The translations under genes and the position numbers were made by a program. 64,000 nt of DNA from positions 687,315 through 751,314 of the forward strand of contig NC_026481.1 in the NCBI RefSeq assembly GCF_000328475.2, written 5' to 3'. The notes beneath the pieces were generated by a model that saw only the letters and a list, made by a program, of their open reading frames with translations, was not told the origin of the DNA and searched no databases. This document shows positions 1 through 10,100 of the stretch, piece after piece. The first letter of the stretch is position 1, and every line of letters starts with the position of its first letter. Source of the stretch: Mycosarcoma maydis. Lineage: Eukaryota > Basidiomycota > Ustilaginomycetes > Ustilaginales.

Positions 1-138
1 GGAGCTTCCAAGCCGGAACAGATCATCGAGAACCTCAAGTCGCTGGATCTGATCGAAAAGCTGACACCCGATATCATGTCGCAGATCGATGAGGTGTTGG
101 GCAACAAGCCCGCCCTGCCTCCGCTGTACGGAAGGTAA
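1..138 (+). CDS. Aldo-keto reductase, K+-channel beta-subunit type (3' end only)
   Basis: An open frame enters from the left edge and ends at a TAA at 136-138, giving the last 45 residues of a protein. It starts GASKPEQIIENLKSLDLIEK and ends LPPLYGR. The G-A-[ST]-x-x-x-Q-[IV]-x-E-N-L block followed by LTPDIMSQIDEVLGNKP is the typical C-terminal end of voltage-gated K+-channel beta-subunit-like aldo-keto reductases (AKR6-related NADPH-dependent oxidoreductases), where it forms the last helices next to the cofactor pocket. The catalytic tetrad would lie upstream, outside the window, so activity cannot be judged. Family call is fairly safe; substrate unknown. Confidence 0.75.
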   Translation, partial: GASKPEQIIENLKSLDLIEKLTPDIMSQIDEVLGNKPALPPLYGR

Positions 139-1806
139 ATGTCTAATCACGAATGTCGAGGCAGCAAACCTTGTTGGTCAGGTGCAAATTTCAATGTGAC
201 TGCTTCCCATTGACAGTGTCCGGTAGGATGAAGCAACGTGGACGCTCAGATAGGCATGATTCAAGACGAGCGCAGATGTTGACCCTGTGTGAAACTTTGC
301 CTCCGTGCCCGTCTATGTGTCTGCTTACCATGCGTCGCGATGGAGCAGAGGCCGATCATCGTTGGCGCCCAACCGAGCATCAGCCAAGAGCAAGCTATGA
401 AAGAAGCATACGGCGTCCCGTCACGAACCTCTGCAGCCCAAAGACAAGTTTGCAAACAAGGTTCACTCAAAAGCGAAATGAGATGGCTCAACTGGAACGA
501 TGACCTAAGTAGCCAATGCTAACTCAAAGAGGCAATCTAGAGTGAAACCGCTCACTTACAGTAGCTCGTGGCTTGTCCTTCACGTTGTTTGCTTGTCACT
601 CGCACAAGTTTGAACAATCACAGAATGTGAATCGTTAACTTGACGTTACTGAGTTGAGTTACAGAGGTGGATTTTCAAGTCAGGCTGAGTTAACTCGAAA
701 CTTATCACTAATCGTGAATCACGAATAACGTTAGTTCATCGTTCGGGTGATTGGGTACCGATGAAATCGAGAATCGAGATCTACCCACCACTCTCTAGAC
801 TCACCACTCTGTGACTCTCGCCTGTCGCCGCCGGGACCTGATTCATGGATTCGTCCAGTCTTTCGTTCGGAAAGCTTGACACAGCGGAAACGCCCATTTT
901 CAGGTTAGGTTCCTGGCCGCTCGTGGGATTTTGGTGGATTTCTCCCCTTTTCTCGCCTGTAGAGATTTGACAGGTGCTTGCAGGAGCCAAAACGCACGAA
1001 TTTCGCTTGGACCTCGTCACACGTTTCATCTCCGAAACTAGCTAGCCAACTTGGCCAGCCAGCCAAACAGCCAGTGTGGGAGCGAGCGAGCCCTTCAGCC
1101 CCGAGATTCGTGGTTGTGAGAAATGAATTTAACGATTCAGATTGTGCAGAGAAAGCCTATGATCAGGAGGCGATCCAAATCGAGTCGAGGCGAGGCAGAG
1201 AGGGGCGCTTATCTCTGCAGGCCAGCTGACCGAGTTCTCAGCTGCTGCTTCATGCCCCTTGCTCTCCACACACACAAATGTACATCTGTTGGTGGTTTGG
1301 CAGATAAATGTAAATCGTGAATGACTGCAAGGGTGCCTGCCACTAACTTGACGTATAATTTATGAAAGACGCCGAGCGGGACTCACACTGCTGCGATCCC
1401 TGTCACAGGCTCACGAGTCTCAGCCCTGGAGCTCGATTCTCGGTGGTATCGGCAATCCCGACTGGCGGCTGCCTTGTTTAAACGCCTTTGCGCTGCTACG
1501 TCGATCCTGTATTGCCCTTTCCACCCACTCACTTGCCACGGTTCCTGCGACTCTCGCTCATCATTCACTTATCCCCCTTACAAGCTCCTCTAGCTTCTCT
1601 AGCTCGTCTGCAACTCGTCCACTCCCCTTCGCCTTCCCCTTCGCCTTCCCCTTCTCCCGCCTCTTCTGTCTGCTTCTTGGCCGGCACCACCGATTCGACG
1701 TTCCATCTTTGCGACCCAAGTGTCGGCTCTTCACAGGCTCATCCGACCTCGTTTCTTTGAGGGCTCGACCTCGACTACACTCGTTTGCAAAGGCTGACTG
1801 ATCGTC
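139..1806. other. Intergenic region and leader of the next gene
   Basis: About 1.7 kb without a supportable gene. It contains a cluster of the dispersed motif (AATCGTGAATCACGAATAAC near 714-733), TG-rich sequence, and from about 1480 a strongly pyrimidine-rich stretch typical of smut-fungus 5' leaders. A 12-bp tandem repeat sits at 1624-1655. Small open frames here overlap each other on both strands and resemble nothing. Confidence 0.6.
1624..1655. repeat. 12-bp pyrimidine tandem repeat
   Basis: About 2.5 copies of CTTCGCCTTCCC inside the CT-rich leader upstream of the ATG at 1807. Probably a simple-sequence expansion in the untranslated leader. Confidence 0.7.
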
Positions 1807-3367
1807 ATGTCGCAGCCCGAAGTCAGCAGTCAGGCGGTACAACCACCTTCGTTGGTGCTGGTAGCGCCCATGCCTCGAAGACCGATCGCACTCGTAAATC
1901 GTCGACATCATCACCACCACCACCATTACTCGTCGTCTTGCTCACACACGCGTTCGCGTTCGTCTCGAACCGTTTCGAGCTCCGGCAGCAAATCTTCGAG
2001 TCAGTCGGCAGAGGAAAGTAAAGATTCAATCCAGCTAGAGATCGGCTCAACAGCAACGTCAGCAGCGACGATGAGGATGGTTGGACATCCCTACTCTCGT
2101 CCAAAGACACCCAACAGCATCAACTCGCTCTCAAACCCTACTTCGCCCGGCCTTGTCGGCTGGCCTCTTGGTTTGGCATTTTCGACCGTTACCGTTTCCC
2201 CCCCTCCTCGCTCCAGCACCACATCTCGCGACGGTCTTGGCTCACGTCCGCTTTCGCGCCTTTCACAGCGTACGTCATCCATGTCGCTCACTTGTACCCA
2301 GGATAGCGCGCGCTCCGATTCATTCGTTTCCGAATCTGTTGTCGAGTCGGCTGTCGAGTCTGATGCCAATGCTCTCGTCGTCGGCGTCGGCATCGGCGGC
2401 TCTGCCAAACAGCGCCAACTCGCGGACAAGCCGCTAAAGGCTGACGATGAACCCATGCTCGCCTCACCCCGCACATCTCCCACCATTGGGACGAGACTTT
2501 GCATCACCGCCGACGTGGAGCGCACACCCACCAAATCCAACGTTCGAGTGTGCCACATCATTCGGCCGTCCAACTCGAGTCTAGGCACTGGCACGCGCAA
2601 CGCAGATGACCAAGATCAGGAACCACGCTCTACGCCCACGATTGGTGCGGCGTCTCCTCGTCCCGAGGATATCGTTCAAAGCCTCACAGTCTCGCCAACT
2701 TCGCCTTGCGAGCAGCGCATGGCTGCCAGCGCGGCTGTTGCTGCGGCGCAACTCTCGCTCTGCTGGCCTCGCTCTCCAAGCGCCGATGAAGCTGATAGCA
2801 TGGACCAAGAGGCTGAACCGCAAGTGAATCCTCGCCAAGTCGATGCTCTGCTGGCATCCGCATCCGCATCCGTAGCACCTTCTCCGTGCCTCTCGGAAAG
2901 TTTATCGCGCAGCCCGTCTGCCAGCCCTTCCCCTTGTCCTTCGCCAGCGTCTGACAGTCTTGTCGACGCTTCGCACGAGCCCAAGTACCTGGAATTGTCA
3001 TCTCGCAAAATGGCACTTCCGCTGCCGCCTCTGCCTACGTCTCCGATCCCGCGCAACATGACACGCAATCCCTTTGAGAGGTATCTCGGAGCAGACGATG
3101 CACGTGAGCGAGGCTGCATGCTTCACGCGCGACTGACGGTGGCGATGGCTCAGAATGACAAGCAGTGTCGCTCGTTGGACCAGGCAGACGCGGATCACGA
3201 GATGGGCGTACGCGTCGATGCTTGGTCTCGCACTTGGAACATGGACCTGGCATGAGCCACTCACCACTTTGCTCATCAACAGAGTGTCGTTCTTGTGGGT
3301 GGGTGCGGGAATTCTATTCAACTTGGTACGCTTGGCTTGGTGGTTGCTGTTATCGCGCTACGGTTAG
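1807..3367 (+). CDS. Ser-rich protein of unknown function with a probable C-terminal membrane tail
   Basis: Unspliced, the frame runs 1807-3255 (482 aa). It is disordered, rich in Ser/Pro/Thr, with a run of seven His near residue 40 and SP/TP sites typical of kinase targets; I do not recognise a domain. A better model may be spliced. A donor (AG|GTATCT) at 3081 and an acceptor (CATCAACAG) at 3282, with a CTCAC branch-like site at about 3260, join NPFER in phase to a second exon 3283-3367. The tail then becomes a roughly 20-residue hydrophobic stretch (FLWVGAGILF, then AWWLLL) followed by SRYG and a stop. This gives 452 aa with a tail anchor. Without splicing the end (WNMDLA) has no such feature. 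The 202-bp intron is longer than the others here, so the model needs RNA evidence. The open frame itself is secure; the 3' structure is inferred. Confidence 0.6.
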
Positions 3368-3695
3368 GTTTGGTCTCGATTTAAGGCTCGCGTGTGATCG
3401 CATCTGTTATTGGCTCGTTGCATCTCATTTTTACGATGGCTTCTCACATGTTTGAGCAGTGTGCACTGCTCTGTATCGGCTGCTTGCCAGCTTGGGCGTT
3501 CGTCTGTGCGGCGCTTGTCTTGGCTGTATCTTGTCAGCGCTGTGTGTATTTAGCTGTCTGCCATTGATTGGCTCGAATGGTGCTATGATTCTGCTTGTTG
3601 GGTCGGCGATGCTGGTGGGGTGATGGTGTGAGAATCGAGCCGATCGGATTCGATTTCGAAGCGGGTTGGGGGTATGGTTGAGAACGTTGGTGGAT
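3368..3695. other. Convergent intergenic gap
   Basis: 328 bp between the stop of the Ser-rich gene and the stop of the carrier gene on the other strand. T- and G-rich; no gene, RNA or repeat seen. Confidence 0.5.
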
Positions 3696-4616
3696 CTAGA
3701 CATGCTTCAAGTTTCTAGCGGCGAATTCGAAGGCGACAAACGTAGCCGCGTTGGCAAACGGGCTTCTGACCAGGGTGGGTAGTAGACCACGGAAGAAGCC
3801 CTTGATGCCGTCGTGTTTGAATGTCTGTTGGACGCAATCGAGCGCACCTTTGTACGACCGATTGTGCGGATCGAGCGAGTCGGTTTGGAGTTTGCTTTTG
3901 ATGATGTCGGCAGGGTATGCGGTCAGCCAGAGTGCGTAGCCTGCCATGGCACCTGAGAACATGGCGTACGTAGCCGGCAGTTGGTCTCGGCTGAGCTGGG
4001 AGGATTTCAGCTTGTACTCGACCAGAGCTTCGTAGGTGAGAAAGTACATTCCCATCCCATGAAACTCGCGCACAAACGTGGCAAGCTGTCCACGGTAGAC
4101 GCCGTGGAAGATGCCTGACGACGAGAGCATCTGTTTCAGGCAATCCATCGGTCCACGATACAACGGTGGCGACGGTTGCGTCTGTAGCCGGATACGAATG
4201 TGCTCTACGGGACCAGCGACGAAACTGTTAGCCAACCCGGCAACACCACCTGCCAAGTAGAACTGTGTGTACGTCAGATCCTCTTTTCTTCCAGACGACA
4301 CGTTGGACGCGCGCAACTGGCGCTTCAAAGCCTCGACTACACCAAACTGGATCGAAACGCACGCTCCAACACCGAGCAACGGCGTGAGCGTTCCCTTGTA
4401 GAATGCCAAAGGGCCTTCGTTGCGTACGATGCGCGTGGCACAGTCCAACATGCCCGTATACGTCCCCGGTGGCGACGTCTGCAGTCGCACCTTGAGGATA
4501 TCCAGCGGTTGACCAACAAGCACCTGCGCGATACCACCGACTGTTCCGGCAAGCACGTCTTTCTGACCTTGCGACAGCAGAGGGTGCCTAGGCGCGAGAC
4601 CGTTGAGCTCCGCCAT
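3696..4616 (-). CDS. YMC1: Mitochondrial carrier (SLC25), Ymc1/Ymc2 type
   Basis: A 306-residue inner-membrane carrier if it starts at the ATG at 4614-4616 (MAELNGLAPR). An in-frame ATG at 4661 would add 15 residues and is less likely. Three tandem SLC25 modules are visible, each with the Px[DE]xx[KR] signature: PLDILKVRLQT, PVEHIRIRLQT and PADIIKSKLQT. The blocks GTVGGIAQVLVGQP and FYKGTLTPLLGVGACVS closely match yeast Ymc1/Ymc2, which are implicated in amino-acid (glycine/glutamate-linked) transport into mitochondria and lie near the carnitine/ornithine carriers. Length fits the family (about 300). It is transcribed divergently from RRP40 with a 534-bp shared promoter region. The exact substrate is not settled by sequence alone. 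Confidence 0.85.
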   Translation of the reverse strand: MAELNGLAPRHPLLSQGQKDVLAGTVGGIAQVLVGQPLDILKVRLQTSPPGTYTGMLDCATRIVRNEGPLAFYKGTLTPLLGVGACVSIQFGVVEALKRQLRASNVSSGRKEDLTYTQFYLAGGVAGLANSFVAGPVEHIRIRLQTQPSPPLYRGPMDCLKQMLSSSGIFHGVYRGQLATFVREFHGMGMYFLTYEALVEYKLKSSQLSRDQLPATYAMFSGAMAGYALWLTAYPADIIKSKLQTDSLDPHNRSYKGALDCVQQTFKHDGIKGFFRGLLPTLVRSPFANAATFVAFEFAARNLKHV

Positions 4617-5150
4617 TGCTTGATGTTTCACACAGACGCCGCCGCTGTGGATTCGATGCAAGAAGAGACGCTGATGAGACGAGCAGCAGTGACTTGATCA
4701 GCGTCCAAGATAGAGCAACGATACACGATACGCAACCTCTCTGTTTGATAACGTAGCGCTGCTCTGTGGTGCGTGTTTTTCGCACTTGCCAACTGCGGTT
4801 TCATGATTTTTCTTCTTCCCGCACGGGACGGCGAATTTGATGATTTTTTTAGTCATTTTTGGTGTTTCCGTCAACATGTCGAGCACGAATCGTGAATCCG
4901 TGAATCGTGAATCACGAAGCTGCATACACTCCACATCTGGTTTGCACTTGTTTCGTCGTGATCACTTGCAGCTTGTTGCTCTCGAGCTTGTTGTTGCGTC
5001 GGCCTGTTCCTGTAACACTTGTTGCTGCAAACCATCGTAAGCATTGCACGCCTGGCAGACCGACACCTGTGCGGCTCGAGATCAAACGACGAACACAGAC
5101 CAACACGGATCGACGCTGTCTTTGCGGGTGATCGCAAGCACCGAGCAAGG
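4617..5150. promoter_or_regulatory. Divergent promoter region between the carrier and RRP40
   Basis: 534 bp between two divergent start codons. It contains a pair of the dispersed motif near 4888-4916 (GTGAATCCGTGAATCGTGAA) and AT-rich sequence around 4840-4865. No recognisable operator or TATA box that I can assign with confidence. Confidence 0.4.
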
Positions 5151-6060
5151 ATGACGATCGTGCTGCCAGGAGACGTCGTACCGGTGGCTTCGAGCTCAGC
5201 CATCAAGCTGGGGCCAGGGATTTTACCGAGCGTCTCGTCAGCGTCACAGTTAAGCGCGATTCGAGCCGGCGCGTTAGGCCAGATCTCGTCGTCCTCCTCG
5301 ACGCCGACTTGCGATCGCGATCGAAAAGACCATGTCTACTGGGTGGAAACTAATACAACACGCTACGTGGCATCTGCCTCGGACAGCGTGATTGGTCAGA
5401 TCACTAACCGGGGTGCCGAATCTTATACGGTGTCGCTGTTCGGTGCGCACTCGGCTACGCTGCCAGCGCTCAGCTTTCAAGGCGCGACCAAACGGCATAA
5501 GCCGAATCTGCGCATCGGCTCACTCGTCTATGCACGTGTGGTCTCCGCAGACCGATTTACAGAACCGGAATTGACTTGCGTCAACCCAGTCACTGGAAAG
5601 AGCGATGGCTTCGGCCATCTAAAGACCACCAACGAACGCGGAGAGCGCTCAGGCTGTGCAATGCTCGTCAGGTGTTCCGTAGGTTTGGCTAAAAGGTATG
5701 TCAACGCATCTCGACCGTTCCGATACATGCTGCATCCATCAAGCTGACCTGCTGTTGCTCATACACAGCCTCTTGCGCCCAACTCATACATTGCTCAAAC
5801 AGATCGCAACGCACTTTGCTTTCGAAGCGGCCGTAGGCGCCAACGGTGCCGTATGGATCCGAGCGGATCATCCAAAACACGTCATCGCCGTCTCGAAAGT
5901 GTTGCACGCCGCCGACTTGCATCCAACATACCTCCATTCTGAACACGCTGCACACGATACCACGCACAACGTCGAGGTGGATGCGCAACACGTGGTCAAA
6001 CACAGAGCTGCAAATCTCGACGCCAAGACGGTGCGGTCGTTGGTCATGGAGTTTGTGTAG
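5151..6060 (+). CDS. RRP40: Exosome complex RNA-binding subunit Rrp40
   Basis: Two exons, 5151-5695 and 5769-6060, joined across a 73-bp intron (donor GTATGT at 5696, CTGAC branch site near 5743, acceptor ACACAG ending 5768); the product is 278 aa. It starts MTIVLPGDVVP, the typical Rrp40 N-terminus. A central S1-type fold contains KPNLRIGSLVYARV and the Rrp40 signature EPELTCVNP. The C-terminal KH region contains the family's G-x-N-G motif (GANGAVWI, residues 205-212). Rrp40 is one of three cap subunits on the nuclear and cytoplasmic RNA exosome and guides RNA into the barrel. The two open frames overlap but neither alone is complete; splicing restores phase exactly. A longer in-frame start at 5019 is probably leader. 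Confidence 0.92.
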
Positions 6061-6206
6061 ATCTACGGCTCGGTGATGGCGTGCAATTCGAGTGTCTGCA
6101 AAAGCGTTTGGATCGTGTGCAGATGAGGACTGATACGTGTGTTGAAGTCATACGAGCGAGCGTGGTGGATGTCGAGCTGGGATTGATGTCGCTTTAGCGG
6201 GTAGTG

Positions 6207-6653
6207 CTACAGAAACAGCCGGATCAGCTCGAAGAAGACTGTGCGAGGCAAACCAGACCAACATAAGATGCTTGTCAGAGTGGTGTGTGTGCTTGTTTGT
6301 ACATGGTACCTTGGTTCTACTTACCGCCTCCGCATACGACGAACACGATCAAGCCGAGCGCGAGCTTGTTATTGCTCAAACCTGCACTCTTGTTCTGCGC
6401 TCGACGGTCGCTACGAGCGCGCTTGACTATGTTGCGTCCTCCTTGTTGCTGCGACTGTTTGGCCTCGACCGAATCCGGTGCGTCTTTCGACGTCCTAACT
6501 CGCGCTTTGCCCGCATTCTCTCTTGCAGACGCCGCAAACTGCGCGTTCTTCGCTCTGATATCTTTAAACGTCGGCTGCATCATTCCCGCAAAGTTCAGCC
6601 CAGCTATCCCTACTACCTCGATTGTGAGCAACAGTCAGCGTTCAACTTACCAT
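6207..6653 (-). CDS. YSY6: RAMP4/SERP1/Ysy6-family ER tail-anchored protein
   Basis: Small ER membrane protein assembled from three exons on the minus strand. The first exon is probably just the ATG (6651-6653), directly followed by a GTAAGT donor. The middle exon is 6325-6574 (acceptor TGATGCAG). The last exon is 6207-6238, after an 86-bp intron (6239-6324) with GTAAGT donor, CTGAC branch and CACAG acceptor. This gives 94 aa. The last splice changes a dead-end frame into LGLIVFVVCGG followed by VFFELIRLFL and a stop, which is the hallmark C-terminal membrane anchor of RAMP4/Ysy6 proteins. These associate with the Sec61 translocon and stabilise membrane proteins under ER stress. The last intron is very convincing. 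The 5' end is less certain: an alternative acceptor at 6617 or a start at the internal ATGs (6576-6583) would also keep frame. Confidence 0.8.
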
Positions 6654-7168
6654 CTTTGTAGCTAAAACCGAAACTTCAACGATCGAGCATAACGTGGTAG
6701 CAAAGCATCGCGCAGATCAAATCCGAGACGCCTCCTCGTAACACTCACCACTCTCAGATTCGTGATTCCACTCGCTCCAACACAACACGCAAAGTGCAAC
6801 GTTTCCCGCAACCCGCAATCCGCATTCGTGATTTGTGGTTCGTGATTCACAATCACGAATTGTGAATTCACCTGTACGCGCCTGCTCACCGGAAAATCAC
6901 GAATCCACCTAAAAGTCACACATCCGTCACTCACGACTCACAACTGACGTGTGAGGTCACAGCTCGCTCCACGTCACACGTCACGTCAGCTCACCCACCA
7001 CGCACACTCCTGACTTCAGCCTCTCTCTCAATCACGAACGAATCCACAAACCAGCTCACACTTTGTGAGTCGTGAGTAAACCCCCATAGAGACAATCTGA
7101 GCTCGAAGTGATGCATCCATCATCGCCCCAACACATGTTTGCGCAGAACACTCGCCTCTTGACGCGCA
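6654..7168. other. Intergenic region with dispersed motif cluster
   Basis: 515 bp between RAMP4 and ATG13. Around 6830-6880 it holds several copies of the GTGATTC/GAATCAC motif in both orientations (for example TTGTGGTTCGTGATTCACAA). The 6950-7080 part is rich in TCACG and ACGTC words. No gene seen. Confidence 0.55.
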
Positions 7169-10100
7169 TCAATCATCATCCTCTTCCGCTCCATCGTCGT
7201 GCACCGGATCGCGCGACGCAGGCACCGCTGGCTGCCTGACCCGTGGCTGGTAGAACTGATTCGACGGTGCACTGCCACCGTGACTTCTCCGAACGTCGCT
7301 ACCAGTGTTTCCACTACTCGGGCTAAAATCAGCTCCTCCAATACCCACACCACCTCCATTACCACCACCGCCGCCGATCAGCCTGTGTGCACCTCCGAAT
7401 GGTCGAGTGGAACTGCACCTGAAACCGATGGGCGCTGCTGTGGCATTTGTGCCAACCGTCACTGCCGTCATTGTCGCTCCTGTGCCCATGGTCACTACTG
7501 GTTGCGTGACGCCGCGCCAAGGACTGTGCGATCCTCTTCCCCTCGTGCTTGCTCCCACCTCTTGGCCAAAATTGCGCGACATCTCCGCATCTGCTCTTCG
7601 TCGCTCGGCTTCCTGGGCACGCACACGCTCCCAACGATCTGTTGCGTGCCAGTCGTGTGCTCGGCCTTCACGATGAGCTCCCACAGGCAGCGTCGCTCCC
7701 AATCCACCCTCTACACCTCCACCCAACGCCGATATGCCAGAACTAGCCGATCGTGCAGTAGTAGCAGTAGCAGTAGCAGCAGCAGCAGCAGCAGCAGCAT
7801 CGTCATTTTGTTCCTCAGGCATCATCTCCATCTCGCCAGGCAGCTCATCTTGAGGATCGTAGTCTTGCTGTCCATCCACTTTGAAAATGAGATCGCCTTC
7901 AGCTTCATAGTCCGGCAAGCGAGATGGCTCCAACGATCCGGTCATTGAGGTCTGCACAACGGCGGCAGCGTCGGCACCAGTCGATGGCGCACCGGCTCTT
8001 GCTTCGTCGCCCGAAGTTATCTGTGCTGAATCGATCGGATCCGAGCTGATGACCGAGTGTGCGCCCGCTGCAGTACCATAACCACGAGCCTGATGGCTGA
8101 CTGTCATTCGAGGTCTCACACTCGCCTCGCCGCGTGCGAACCCGGCTGCACTCGAACAACGACCGCGCCCAGGCTCCACCACACCCTCGATCCGTTCACC
8201 AGTGCTTCCTCGTCCTTTGCCCAACGTTGCCGAGATCTGAGCGGGTGTTAGAGGCCTCGATGCCAGTGGCAGTGGCAGCGGCAGCGGCAGCTGTGCGACT
8301 GCTGCACAATCACTGACCTGTGTCTTGGTATCCTCGTAGACAGTCCCATCCGGCCGAGTCTCAGCACTGGTCGCCGACAATGGCTCCTTTGAACCCAAAA
8401 TGCCCACCGACTCCGCCATGCGATTCAGTAAATCGTCGAGCTGGCTGCGGGACATTGGGTTGGCGGTGCGTAGGCCACTGCCAGAGCGCAGTCCGCTCCC
8501 AGACAAGGGGGATGGCCGGTCCTGTCCCAGGTTGGATTGCACCGAGTCAGTCAAAACATCGGGACCATAAGCTGCGGCGCGAGGCACAGCGCCTTCCTCA
8601 GGTGTACTGCTGAGCCCTGGTGCATTCCGGCGCTCATTTCGAAGGCTGGTCAATTTGCCCATCGATGAAGCACCAAACGCCGGGCGAGTCTCAAGAAGGC
8701 GCATGAGGTCGTCCATGTCGTCGTCGTGGCTCCTTGGACTTGGCGTCAGGCCACCGCCCAGATGGGTCGGTGCAGCTGCCGATGAGGGACGATGTCTTGA
8801 TGCAGATAAGGCGTTTGCTGCAGCAGTAGCATCGTCGAGACTCGACGTCCTCGCAAATGCGCCGCCCGTTCCGAGTCCCTGACGCTGTTCCATTCTCGAG
8901 ATCCAGCTGCGACCGTAGGCAGAGCTCAAACTTCCACCAGCCCCGCCGAATCGTGGGTAGCTGGACGGCTCAGCTCCAGCACCGACGACGCCAAGTGAGC
9001 CGGACCCTTCTGAGCCAAGGCTGCTGCCATAGGCTCCAGTTCGTTCGCGGTTTTGGCGGTAGGAAAAGTTGGTGCTATAACGCTTGATCATCTGCGGCTT
9101 GGCGGCGGTTGAAGAAGTGACGCTGGAACCAAATGCAGAGCCAGATCCGGCCTCGCTCGTGCTCGAATTTCGGCGGATGCTCGACCCCTTCATGCCTGTG
9201 CCCAGGTTCGAGGGCGAGAAGCTGCCGTGTGCAAAGGCGCTCGACGAGGTGGGCAGAGTTCTGGCTGTGGATGCGTTGGATACGTTCTGCGACCTGGGTA
9301 CATAGGTTTGGAATACACTTCGCAGGCTGGGAACGAGCAACACGCCGCTATTCGATGTGGACGAGCGCCGAGCCGAGCCGGACATGCTGCGGAAGGAAGT
9401 GGTGGATTGGGAGACGGTGGTCGCCAAGCCTGTTCCACCACCGATGGTTCTGGATGTTTGTAGCGACATGTGCTGCGCCAGAGGAGAAGGTGATGAAGGA
9501 CTAAATGAGAGGCTGGGTCGAGGCTGAGAGGAAGAAGGCGGCGCCATGGCACCTGGCGCGGTCATGGCAAACCCGCTTGTGGTTCGAGTCGAGATGGAGC
9601 GACCAACGCGACTGCTGGAATAGGCTGCGGATGCGCTTCTAGGGAGGCTCGTACCGGCTTCTGGAAGGTTGAACGACGGAACAACTGGAGAGATGGGTGG
9701 GCTGGGGCGACCACTGGAAAGACCACTGAGCGTCCGAAGGCGTCTCTCCCCCGTGCTCGGTCTGCGGATGGAGCTTGGCACCATAAAGGCAGGTTCTGCA
9801 CTGAGGGCAGCGGCGAGTGCCGGGCTCGAAGGCACAGCCGACGAGCTGCTGGGACTGAGGATGGAGAGGTTACTTTTGGTGGAGCCTGTTCTTCTGAGGC
9901 TGGAAAGGCCAGCAGCGTGTCGACTGGGCGCGCTGGTGCTGAAGACACTCTGATTGGCGGGCGACTGGGATAGAAGCGCATCCGAGTGCGTGGCACCATC
10001 GGGGGAGCTCTTTTGAGCTGCGAGAACGGCAGGTCTTGCTGCCGAAATGCCGCCAATACATTGTTGAGCCGAGGAAGAAAAGCGGGGTGGGTCATCTTGC

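Noticed and set aside
5019..5150. In-frame 5' extension of RRP40 (44 residues)
   Set aside because: MTIVLPGDVVP at 5151 fits the known Rrp40 N-terminus; the extension looks like untranslated leader.
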